This document shows, piece by piece, positions 1 to 7,346 of a stretch of 64,000 nucleotides of DNA. Location of the stretch: the NCBI RefSeq assembly GCF_018613575.1, contig NZ_JAGGPX010000027.1, forward strand, positions 83,085 through 147,084, read 5' to 3'. Source of the stretch: Planococcus sp. ISL-110. GTDB taxonomy: Bacteria > Bacillota > Bacilli > Bacillales_A > Planococcaceae. The stretch's first letter is position 1; each line of letters starts with the position of its first letter. Below the pieces are notes generated by a model, which had not been told where the DNA came from, searched no databases, and saw nothing but the letters and a program-made list of their open reading frames with translations. Made by a program: the position numbers and the translations under genes.

Positions 1-2
1 CG

Positions 3-950
3 CTTGTCGATGTTATCGCTGTTTTTGCAACAGTTGTTGGTGTCGCAACTACCCTTGGGTTTGGCGCTATCCAAATCAACGGGGGCCTTGCCTACCTATT
101 TGATGGTATTCCGGGAGACAGCTTCGCCATTCAATTGGTCATCATCGCCATTGTAACGGTCCTGTTCATGATCTCGGCTTGGTCTGGATTGAGCAAAGGA
201 ATCAAGTACCTGTCCAATATCAATATGGTGCTGGCAGTCACCTTGCTTCTGGCAGTTATCATTCTTGGACCTACCTTATTGATTATGAATATGTTCACCG
301 ATACGATCGGCACGTACTTCCAGAACCTGGTTCAGATGAGTTTCCGTGCAGGTCCTATTGATGAGGAAAATCGTGCCTGGATTGATGGATGGACCATCTT
401 CTATTGGGCATGGTGGATTTCATGGGCGCCATTCGTCGGTATATTCATTGCCCGCGTATCCAGAGGACGGACGATTCGCCAGTTTCTATTAGGCGTCCTG
501 CTGATTCCGACCTTCATCAGTTTCCTTTGGTTCGCGGCTTTTGGTACGACGGCTATCGATGTACAGAATAGCGGAGTGGATTTAACAGGATTGCTAACAG
601 AAGAAACGCTGTTTGCAGTGTTTAATGAATTGCCTCTAGGTGTTATGCTATCAGTCATTGCGATTTTCCTGATTACGACATTCTTCGTCACTTCTGCCGA
701 TTCCGCGACATTTGTTCTCGGAATGCAGACAACAGGCGGTTCGTTGTATCCGCAAAATGCAGTGAAATTTACATGGGGGATTGCCCAATCGGCAATCGCT
801 GTGATTTTATTGTCAACTGGTGGGCTTGGTACATTACAGACGGTGCTGATCATTGCGGCGTTCCCGTTCTCGATCATCATGCTGTTGATGATGGCATCCT
901 TCTACAAAGCATTGAATATCGAATACAAAGCTATAAAACGCAAACGTTAA
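3..950 (+). CDS. BCCT-family betaine/choline/carnitine transporter, 3' part
   Basis: C-terminal part of a sodium- or proton-coupled carrier of the BCCT family (OpuD/BetT type), which takes up quaternary-ammonium osmoprotectants across the cytoplasmic membrane. The reading frame is open from base 3, so the 5' end lies outside the window. Seen: multiple hydrophobic helices, the Trp-rich family signature [20 protein letters not shown] near the middle, and [14 protein letters not shown] in a late helix, both typical of BCCT proteins. The frame ends with a basic tail (KAIKRKR) and is followed at once by a rho-independent terminator. The substrate cannot be told from the sequence; glycine betaine is the usual one in Bacillales. 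Confidence 0.93.
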   Translation, partial: LVDVIAVFATVVGVATTLGFGAIQINGGLAYLFDGIPGDSFAIQLVIIAIVTVLFMISAWSGLSKGIKYLSNINMVLAVTLLLAVIILGPTLLIMNMFTDTIGTYFQNLVQMSFRAGPIDEENRAWIDGWTIFYWAWWISWAPFVGIFIARVSRGRTIRQFLLGVLLIPTFISFLWFAAFGTTAIDVQNSGVDLTGLLTEETLFAVFNELPLGVMLSVIAIFLITTFFVTSADSATFVLGMQTTGGSLYPQNAVKFTWGIAQSAIAVILLSTGGLGTLQTVLIIAAFPFSIIMLLMMASFYKALNIEYKAIKRKR

Positions 951-973
951 AACCGCCGCTTCGGCGGTTTTTT
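951..973 (+). terminator. Rho-independent terminator after the BCCT gene
   Basis: Perfect GC-rich stem AACCGCCG/CGGCGGTT with a two-to-four base loop and a following T run, beginning directly after the stop codon. Confidence 0.9.
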
Positions 974-1029
974 CATTGGAAAAGCGTTATAATGGAAATC
1001 AGGCAACGACAGGATGGGGGATTTTTAGC

Positions 1030-1929
1030 ATGGAGAAACCGCATGTATTATTAGTGGATGGTATGGCGCTGCTGTTCCGCTCATTTTTCGCGACATCGGC
1101 CGTCGGACAATATTTCCGGACGACTGAAGGCTTGGCGACGAATGGCGTACAGGGATTTGCTAGACACGTGTTGGCAGCGAAAACGATGATGAAGCCGACT
1201 CATATGGCAGTTTGCTGGGACATGGGAGCACGGACGTTCCGGACGGATCTGTTCGATGGCTATAAAGCGAACCGGCCGGCACCTCCAGAGGACATGGTCC
1301 ACCAGTTTGGTCTGGCTCAATCGATCTCCGAGCAGCTTGGCTGGATGAATTATGGCGAGGTGGGAATCGAAGCGGATGACTTTATCGGTTCTTTTACCAA
1401 ACAATGGCAGGACCAGGTGGACTTTACCATTATCACAGGCGACAAGGATATGCTGCAACTATTGTCGCCTTCAGTCAGTATCGCATTTATGAAAAAAGGA
1501 TTTCACATTTACGATGTCTATACCGAAGCACGATTCATCGAAGAGTATGACATACAGCCTGGGCAATTTGCAGATGTCAAAGCGTTCATGGGCGACCCGA
1601 GCGACGGCTATCCCGGAGTCAAAGGAATTGGTCCGAAGACAGCACTACAGCTGATCCGGGATTATGGCTCAACAGACGGTGTGCTCGAGGCCATCGATAA
1701 GTTAAAACCGGCACAGAAAAAGAAAATCGACGAGCATAAGGAAATGCTGCTGCTCTCAAAAAAACTGGCTGTCATCAAATGTGACATCCAGCTGGAGGTG
1801 CCGTTGGAGAAACTGATTGTTCCTGCATACACCCAAGACCATATTCAATTATGCCGTGACCAGCAATTGCTGCTGCTTGCCAAACAACTGGAGAAAGATG
1901 TTGGGGTCACTGCCGATCCTTGGGCTTAA
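1030..1929 (+). CDS. ypcP: Stand-alone 5'-3' exonuclease (PolI N-terminal domain homolog, YpcP type)
   Basis: Flap/5'-3' exonuclease related to the N-terminal domain of DNA polymerase I, expected to remove RNA primers and flaps during lagging-strand synthesis and repair. Seen: the metal-binding Asp clusters LLVDGMALLF at the N-terminus, GIEADDFIGSF and ITGDKDMLQLL, then the helix-hairpin-helix region GVKGIGPKTALQLI. Length 299 residues fits the polymerase-free paralogue. The start ATG at 1030 follows a GGATGGGGG ribosome site; the frame is open further upstream to 976 without a better site. The 3' end overlaps the convergent C39-like gene by 23 bases, and its terminator lies inside that gene. 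Confidence 0.9.
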   Translation: MEKPHVLLVDGMALLFRSFFATSAVGQYFRTTEGLATNGVQGFARHVLAAKTMMKPTHMAVCWDMGARTFRTDLFDGYKANRPAPPEDMVHQFGLAQSISEQLGWMNYGEVGIEADDFIGSFTKQWQDQVDFTIITGDKDMLQLLSPSVSIAFMKKGFHIYDVYTEARFIEEYDIQPGQFADVKAFMGDPSDGYPGVKGIGPKTALQLIRDYGSTDGVLEAIDKLKPAQKKKIDEHKEMLLLSKKLAVIKCDIQLEVPLEKLIVPAYTQDHIQLCRDQQLLLLAKQLEKDVGVTADPWA

Positions 1930-2422
1930 TCTTCACAAAGGTCAGCACTTTACGATTTTCCAGATAAGAAACCGTCCGCATTTTGCTGGGACGGTTTTTT
2001 TGTCCGTTGTCATGGATATAGAGAAGCAGGTCGTCTGCTTCCTGTTTAAAACCGATCAGCGGCACCCAATGATAGCTGTAAAGCGGCTTTGAAAACCATT
2101 GGAAGGTGAAATAACGGTCAAACTTCATAGCAAGCGGGCGGCCAGCCAATAATTCTTCTTTCACTTCCTCAATGCTCCGGACTTTTTGTACCTCGTAGCG
2201 CATGCCAGAGATTTTGTGGAAATTCCGCAGCAACCGCCAGGTAAACAAACCAATAGGAGTCGTGCCAAGCAGCCGGTAAAGCTGGTTGACGCCAAGTTCT
2301 ATCCCTTCATGAAACTGGAGGATGGCAGCGGCTGTCACAGGGCCGCATGCGGAAGTACGGTACTTTTTGAGGATAGCCTCATTATGCTGGGAAAGCCCCT
2401 GAAAAGCGATTAGTTTCTTCAC
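1907..2422 (-). CDS. C39-like cysteine peptidase-fold protein
   Basis: Protein of about 171 residues with a papain-like C39 fold. Seen: the catalytic-type cysteine in TSACGPVTAAAIL near the N-terminus, the histidine in YSYHWVPLIGF and a following HDNG, arranged as Cys...His...Asp/Asn as in Peptidase_C39_2 proteins. No signal peptide is visible, so it is probably cytoplasmic or exported by a route not seen here. The GTG at 2422 is chosen because it sits eight bases after a GGAGG; an upstream GTG at 2431 overlaps that site. Function is unknown: peptidase, peptide-binding or inactive homologue are all possible. Confidence 0.7.
   Translation of the reverse strand: MKKLIAFQGLSQHNEAILKKYRTSACGPVTAAAILQFHEGIELGVNQLYRLLGTTPIGLFTWRLLRNFHKISGMRYEVQKVRSIEEVKEELLAGRPLAMKFDRYFTFQWFSKPLYSYHWVPLIGFKQEADDLLLYIHDNGQKNRPSKMRTVSYLENRKVLTFVKIKPKDRQ
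1969..2001 (+). terminator. Terminator of the exonuclease gene, inside the convergent gene
   Basis: Stem AACCGTCC/GGGACGGTT with a loop of about ten bases and a T7 run. It lies 40 bases beyond the exonuclease stop but within the coding region of the opposite-strand C39-like gene. Confidence 0.75.
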
Positions 2423-2450
2423 CTCTATCACCTCCGAATCTTATTCAGCG

Positions 2451-2636
2451 TTAAAGTTTGGACAGCAATTGGTCATTTTCAGTGAGCAGCTGCTTCAAAG
2501 CGATACGGAAAGTCGTGTACACTTCCAGCTCGACTTGAATTCCGGCATGGACGATATCACGGACAAATAACGGATTGGAACCTGCATACATTTCACGCAG
2601 ACCCATCAGGCCCAAAGCGGAATTCAGCTGGCTCAA
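2451..2636 (-). CDS. Unrecognised small protein, possibly N-terminally truncated
   Basis: Frame of 61 residues from a TTG at 2636, in the same direction as and 28 bases before the C39-like gene. The composition looks like real protein (mixed amphipathic helix; GLREMYAGSNPLFVRDIV in the middle), and the frame stays open back to a stop at 2676-2678, but there is no ATG or GTG and no Shine-Dalgarno sequence before the TTG. It could be a gene with a weak TTG start or the remnant of a longer gene whose 5' part is lost. I do not recognise the family. Confidence 0.4.
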   Translation of the reverse strand: MSQLNSALGLMGLREMYAGSNPLFVRDIVHAGIQVELEVYTTFRIALKQLLTENDQLLSKL

Positions 2637-2785
2637 TTCACTGGCCGATCCATTATAATCGAATCCGGTGGAGTTTTAATAGTAGGTTTGGATAAGTTAA
2701 ATGAAACAATCTGTATGCCAGATAAAAAAACCAAGTTCTAAAATATTAACGACTGATATCAATTAGCTCAATTTAATTGCAGCGA

Positions 2786-2818
2786 AAAAAACGAGCAGGC
2801 GTGAGCCTACTCGTTTTG
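2786..2818 (-). terminator. Terminator of the thioredoxin-like gene
   Basis: On the minus strand ACGAGTAGGC/GCCTGCTCGT with loop TCAC, followed by a T7 run. The stem overlaps the last codons of the gene. Confidence 0.8.
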
Positions 2819-3127
2819 GTCATTCAGAAATTCTGTAACCGATTCAGGTGACTTGGCATTGGCGCTGTGAAGATGAGCTGTTTTTTCGCCGTCTTTAAAG
2901 ATCAGCAAGCTCGGTATGCCCATGACGTCATATTTTTCAGCAAGGTTGGGAAGCTCGTCGCGATTGACGTCAACCCACTGATACTGATTGAATTCTTCGA
3001 TGATCGGATCGATGAACATATCCATGCGCGTGCAGTCTGGGCACCATCCAGCCTGAAATTTCACAACGACCGGTTGTGTACCGTTTATAACTTCATTGAA
3101 TTGCTCGTTCGTATTGAGTGATTTCAT
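2807..3127 (-). CDS. Thioredoxin-family protein (WCPDC active site)
   Basis: Small cytoplasmic thioredoxin-fold protein of 106 residues. Seen: the redox-active motif WCPDC (Cys29 and Cys32) after the first beta strand VVVKFQAG, and the cis-proline segment MGIPSLLIF that faces it. The CPDC dipeptide differs from the CGPC of general thioredoxins, so its partner is probably specialised, as in YdbP-like proteins of Bacillus. The ATG is preceded by AAGGAGGCAAT. It is monocistronic with its own terminator and is divergent from fadN. Confidence 0.88.
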   Translation of the reverse strand: MKSLNTNEQFNEVINGTQPVVVKFQAGWCPDCTRMDMFIDPIIEEFNQYQWVDVNRDELPNLAEKYDVMGIPSLLIFKDGEKTAHLHSANAKSPESVTEFLNDQNE

Positions 3128-3229
3128 TTGTATTGCCTCCTTATAGGTTCTCTTTCAGTTTACCGTGCTTTGGCTAAATCGCAAAGAATTTGTTCCTGAA
3201 AATTTTTGGGAGTTTTTAACGATTAAATA

Positions 3230-3258
3230 TTGCGAAAAAACGGAATATAACTTACACT
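3230..3258 (+). promoter_or_regulatory. Sigma-A promoter of fadN
   Basis: -35 TTGCGA (3230-3235) and -10 TACACT (3253-3258) separated by 17 bases. A short palindrome AGAACGTTCT follows at 3270-3279. Confidence 0.65.
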
Positions 3259-3298
3259 AAGAGACATAGAGAACGTTCTATTTTTTTTAATTAAAAAA

Positions 3299-3316
3299 TG
3301 AATGAGTATTCATTCA
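3299..3316 (+). promoter_or_regulatory. FadR operator upstream of fadN
   Basis: TGAATGAGTATTCATTCA matches the B. subtilis FadR consensus TGAATGANTANTCATTCA at every defined position. It lies about 35 bases downstream of the expected transcription start and just before the ribosome site, where a bound repressor would block elongation until released by long-chain acyl-CoA. Confidence 0.88.
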
Positions 3317-3338
3317 AAAATTCAAGGAGGGTTTGCTA

Positions 3339-5723
3339 GTGGCTTACCAAATTAGAAAAGCGGCTGTACTCGGTTCAGGTGTAATGGGTTCGGGAATTGC
3401 AGCGCACCTTGCAAATATAGGAATCCCTGTATTATTGCTTGATATTGTTCCGCGTGAATTATCGAAGGAAGAACAGGCAAAAGGGTTAGCTCTTGAAGAC
3501 AAGGCGGTACGCAATCGAATTGCAACCGGCTCTATACAGAAACTGCTCAAGCAGAAACCTGCTCCATTAACAGCTAAAAAGAACCTTCAATTGATCACGC
3601 CAGGAAACCTGGAAGACGATCTGGAAAAACTAAAAGACGTCGACTGGATCATTGAAGTCATCGTTGAAAACCTTGACGTAAAAAAATCCCTATATGAAAA
3701 GATTGATGGTGTCAGAAAAGACGGCACCATCATTTCATCCAATACATCAGGCATCAGCATTAATGCGATGGTGGAAGGTCGCTCAGAAGATTTCGGCAAG
3801 CATTTCCTGGGAACTCACTTTTTCAATCCACCGCGTTACCTGAAACTGCTGGAAGTTATTCCTGCGACAACAACTGCTCCAGAAGTAGTGGAGTTTATGA
3901 CAGCATTTGGAGAAGACCGTTTGGGCAAAGGCGTGGTTATTGCAAAAGATACACCGAACTTTATCGCCAACCGGATCGGAACTTATGGTTTATTGGTGAC
4001 CTTGCGTGAAATGATGGCACGCGGCTATTCAATTGGGGAAGTGGACTCGGTTACCGGACCATTGATCGGCCGACCGAAATCAGCGACTTTCCGCACTTTG
4101 GATGTTGTTGGACTGGATACTTTCATGCATGTGGCAAAAAATGTCTACGACCAGACTTCTGGTGAAGAACAAAAGGTATTTGAAGCGCCTGAGTTCATGA
4201 CTAAAATGGTTCAGAACGGCTGGCTTGGAGCTAAATCCGGGCAAGGATTCTTCCTGAAAAAAGACAAAGAGATTCTGGAGCTTGATCCGGAAACACTTGA
4301 GTACCGTGCAGCCGGCAAATTGAAAACACCTTCACAGGAAATGGCGAAGCAACAAAAAGGCCTCGCAGCTAAAATGAAGACGCTTGTATATGCAGAAGAC
4401 CGTACCGGTGAACTGCTTTGGAGCATCTTAGCTCCAACATTGCGCTATTCAGCCCAATTGAACGGGGAAATCGCAGACGATATCGTGGCCATCGACAATG
4501 CCATGAAATGGGGCTTTGGCTGGGAACAAGGGCCGTTTGAAACCTGGGATGCGATTGGTGTTAAAAAATCAGTTGAGAAAATGAAGCTGGAAGGGCATCC
4601 AGTTCCGGCATTCGCTCAGGCTTTGCTCGACAGCGAAAACGAAACCTTCTATAAAGAAGAAGACGGTGATCTTCATTTCTTTGACGGCACGTCTTATCAA
4701 CCAGTCCCGGTCAATGAAAAAGTTATCGACTTGAAGCGCTACAAGAAAAAGCATGGCGTCATCAAATCAAATTCGGGGGCAAGCCTGATCGACTTGGGTG
4801 ACGGCATTGCCTTGCTGGAATTCCATTCACACTCGAATGCGATCGGCTTGGATATCATGCAGATGATCAATTACGCGGTCGACGAAGTGGAGAAAAACTT
4901 CAAAGGGCTTGTCATTGGCAACCAGGGCAAGAACTTCTGCGTCGGTGCAAACCTCGGCATGATCCTGATGGAAGCACAGGACGACAATATTTTTGAGCTG
5001 GATTTCACAATCAAGACTTTCCAGAATGCCATGATGAAAATCAAATACAGCAATAAACCAGTTGTAGCAGCTCCATTCGGCATGGCCCTTGGCGGAGGTG
5101 CAGAAGTGGCGTTGCCGGCAGCGCATATCCAGGCTTCTATGGAAACCTATATGGGCTTAGTGGAAGCAGGCGTCGGGCTGATTCCTGGCGGCGGCGGAAA
5201 CAAAGAACTTTATATGAAGCAATTGAAAGGTCTGCCAAATGGCGTGACAGTCGATTACCAGAATATCGCCAGCAAAGTGTTCGAATCGATTGCGATGGCA
5301 AAAGTCTCCACTTCAGCAGAAGAAGCACGCGAAAACAACTTCCTGAATTTTGTGGACGGTATCAGCGTTAACAGCGATCACTTGATCTATGATGCAAAAC
5401 AAGCGGCTTTGTCGCTGTATGAAAATGGCTACCAGGCGCCTTTGCGCGAAAAAGTTCCAGTCACGGGCGAACCTGGCTATGCTACCCTGCTTTTGGGTGC
5501 GGAAGGCATGTTCATTTCAGGCTATATCAGTGAATACGACTTGAAAATCGCCAAAAAACTGGCGTTTGTGCTGTCAGGCGGGAAAGTTCCATATGGCACG
5601 AAAGTAGATGAGCAATACCTGCTTGATCTTGAGCGACAGGCATTCTTAAGTCTGGTAGCTGAACCGAAAACCCAGCAGCGCATGCAGCATATGCTGGTCA
5701 AAGGAAAACCGTTACGCAATTAA
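3339..5723 (+). CDS. fadN: Bifunctional 3-hydroxyacyl-CoA dehydrogenase / enoyl-CoA hydratase FadN
   Basis: Carries out hydration of enoyl-CoA and NAD-dependent oxidation of 3-hydroxyacyl-CoA in beta-oxidation. Seen: Rossmann motif GSGVMGSGIAAHLAN at residues ~11-25, the dehydrogenase segment GTHFFNPPRYLKLLE, a long C-terminal dehydrogenase half, then an enoyl-CoA hydratase domain (~480-660) with NFCVGANLG and ALGGGAEVALPAAH. The dehydrogenase-first domain order and about 794 residues fit FadN (YusL). The GTG at 3339 lies eight bases after AAGGAGG; the TTG at 3333 is too close. fadA follows 28 bases later, so the two are cotranscribed under the FadR-controlled promoter. Confidence 0.96.
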   Translation: MAYQIRKAAVLGSGVMGSGIAAHLANIGIPVLLLDIVPRELSKEEQAKGLALEDKAVRNRIATGSIQKLLKQKPAPLTAKKNLQLITPGNLEDDLEKLKDVDWIIEVIVENLDVKKSLYEKIDGVRKDGTIISSNTSGISINAMVEGRSEDFGKHFLGTHFFNPPRYLKLLEVIPATTTAPEVVEFMTAFGEDRLGKGVVIAKDTPNFIANRIGTYGLLVTLREMMARGYSIGEVDSVTGPLIGRPKSATFRTLDVVGLDTFMHVAKNVYDQTSGEEQKVFEAPEFMTKMVQNGWLGAKSGQGFFLKKDKEILELDPETLEYRAAGKLKTPSQEMAKQQKGLAAKMKTLVYAEDRTGELLWSILAPTLRYSAQLNGEIADDIVAIDNAMKWGFGWEQGPFETWDAIGVKKSVEKMKLEGHPVPAFAQALLDSENETFYKEEDGDLHFFDGTSYQPVPVNEKVIDLKRYKKKHGVIKSNSGASLIDLGDGIALLEFHSHSNAIGLDIMQMINYAVDEVEKNFKGLVIGNQGKNFCVGANLGMILMEAQDDNIFELDFTIKTFQNAMMKIKYSNKPVVAAPFGMALGGGAEVALPAAHIQASMETYMGLVEAGVGLIPGGGGNKELYMKQLKGLPNGVTVDYQNIASKVFESIAMAKVSTSAEEARENNFLNFVDGISVNSDHLIYDAKQAALSLYENGYQAPLREKVPVTGEPGYATLLLGAEGMFISGYISEYDLKIAKKLAFVLSGGKVPYGTKVDEQYLLDLERQAFLSLVAEPKTQQRMQHMLVKGKPLRN

Positions 5724-5751
5724 TCGTTGATCATAAAAGGAGGAAATATAC

Positions 5752-6927
5752 ATGCGTGAAGCAGTAATCGTGGCCAGTGCTCGGACACCGGTCGGAAAAG
5801 CAGGAAAAGGTTCTTTAGCGACTGTACGTCCGGATGATTTCGGCGCATTGGTTGTAAGAGAAGCTCTACAGCGGGCTGGCGGATATGATGGGCCGATAGA
5901 TGATTTGATTATGGGCTGTGCCATGCCGGAAGCCGAACAGGGCATGAACATCGCCCGCAACATCGGAGCACTTGCAGGATTGCCGGATACGGTTTCAGCC
6001 GTTACCGTCAACCGCTTCTGTTCTTCAGGCCTTCAGTCGATCGCCTATGCAGCAGAACGCATTATGGTCGGTTCAGCCGAAGCAATCATTGCAGGTGGTG
6101 TGGAATCAATGAGCATGGTGCCAATGATGGGCAACGTCATCCGTCCAAACGCGAAATTGGCTGAAACAGCTCCTCAATATTATATGAGCATGGGCCACAC
6201 CGCAGAACAGGTAGCGACGCAGTACGGCGTCAGTCGGGAAGACCAGGATGCCTTTTCTGTCCGATCGCATGAAAAAGCGGCAGCAGCCATTGCAGCCGGA
6301 AACTTTGATGAAGAAATTGTTCCAGTCGAAGTAATCAAACGATATGTAGATGAAAACAATAAATATCAGGAAAAATCCTCTATGTTTGAAATGGATGAAG
6401 GCGTCCGCCACGGAACTAGCATCCAGACTTTAAACAAATTGCGTTCAGCCTTCTCAGCACGCGGAACGGTTACCGCCGGAAACTCCTCACAAACTTCTGA
6501 CGGCGCCGGTGCATTACTGGTGATGGACCGCGAAAAAGCAGAGGCATTGGGGTTGAAGCCAATCGCTAAATTCCGTTCATTCGCAACTGGCGGCGTACCG
6601 CCTGAAGTTATGGGAATCGGACCGGTTGTCGCGATTCCAAAAGCCTTGAAATTGGCCGGATTGACCATTGAAGACATCGATGTCTGGGAATTGAACGAAG
6701 CTTTCGCTTCTCAGTCGCTTGGTGTTATCCGCACGCTTGGTCTGGATATCGACAAAGTTAACTTTAACGGGGGAGCCATTGCACTGGGCCATCCGCTGGG
6801 TGCAACAGGTTCGATCCTGACGATTCGCATGATGAGCGAATTAAAACGCCAAGGCAAACAGTTTGGCGTCGTCACCATGTGTATCGGTGGAGGAATGGGC
6901 GCAGCTGGCGTCTTTGAAATGCTGTAG
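5752..6927 (+). CDS. fadA: Acetyl-CoA acyltransferase (3-ketoacyl-CoA thiolase) FadA
   Basis: Thiolase that cleaves 3-ketoacyl-CoA to acetyl-CoA and a shortened acyl-CoA, the last step of each beta-oxidation round. Seen: nucleophilic Cys90 in NRFCSSGLQS, His347 in ALGHPLGATG, and Cys377 in CIGGGMGAAG, the three catalytic residues of the family; 391 residues is full length. The ribosome site AAAGGAGG sits ahead of the ATG. It is the second gene after fadN; fadE follows only after a 420-base gap filled with repeats, so fadE may be read partly by read-through or have its own promoter. Confidence 0.96.
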   Translation: MREAVIVASARTPVGKAGKGSLATVRPDDFGALVVREALQRAGGYDGPIDDLIMGCAMPEAEQGMNIARNIGALAGLPDTVSAVTVNRFCSSGLQSIAYAAERIMVGSAEAIIAGGVESMSMVPMMGNVIRPNAKLAETAPQYYMSMGHTAEQVATQYGVSREDQDAFSVRSHEKAAAAIAAGNFDEEIVPVEVIKRYVDENNKYQEKSSMFEMDEGVRHGTSIQTLNKLRSAFSARGTVTAGNSSQTSDGAGALLVMDREKAEALGLKPIAKFRSFATGGVPPEVMGIGPVVAIPKALKLAGLTIEDIDVWELNEAFASQSLGVIRTLGLDIDKVNFNGGAIALGHPLGATGSILTIRMMSELKRQGKQFGVVTMCIGGGMGAAGVFEML

Positions 6928-6962
6928 AAATAAATTTGATAAATATTTTGTATGGATATTCC

Positions 6963-7075
6963 GCAAATCAGCTCCGCTTTCCTACGGGCTTGCGCCGAAC
7001 TAACTCGGGCTAAACGCCCGAGTGGATTTCTTGTAGATCGTTGCACTGCTCCCTTAGGAGTCTCCGCTGATTTGC
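6963..7075. repeat. Intergenic palindromic repeat element, first copy
   Basis: Block of about 113 bases bounded by perfect 10-base inverted ends (GCAAATCAGC at 6963-6972, GCTGATTTGC at 7066-7075). Inside is a strong stem ACTCGGGC/GCCCGAGT. It resembles the GC-rich extragenic repeats scattered in Bacillales and codes for nothing convincing. Confidence 0.65.
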
Positions 7076-7148
7076 TCCATATCCCAATAGTTCATTAAGA
7101 AAAAATATTTCTTTATTTATAAGAAAGTCTAGAGTCATAGAAGAAAGA

Positions 7149-7294
7149 GCGGAAGGCGGCGACTCCTGCGGGAGCAGCGAAGCGATATAAAGTAGACCCC
7201 ACAGGGCGTAAGCCCGAGGAGGCTTAGCGCTTCGTCGCAAACGAGTCGGGCTGTGCCTGACTCGCTTTCTGCCGGAAAGCGTCCGCCTGGAGCG
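7149..7294. repeat. Intergenic palindromic repeat element, second copy
   Basis: Starts with GCGGAAGGCGGCGACTCC and ends with GGAAAGCGTCCGCCTGGAGCG, imperfectly complementary ends, with an internal GGGCGTAAGCCCGAGGAGGC. This layout matches a common Bacillales/Planococcaceae intergenic repeat (recalled, not searched). Together with the first element it fills the gap between fadA and fadE. Confidence 0.7.
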
Positions 7295-7346
7295 ATTTCT
7301 TCAAAATGAAACATAATAAGCAATTACAAAATAGGAGGAATACAAA

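Noticed and set aside
401..880. 159-codon frame on the minus strand inside the BCCT gene
   Set aside because: Antisense shadow of a clear membrane-protein frame; no ribosome site and no recognisable domain.
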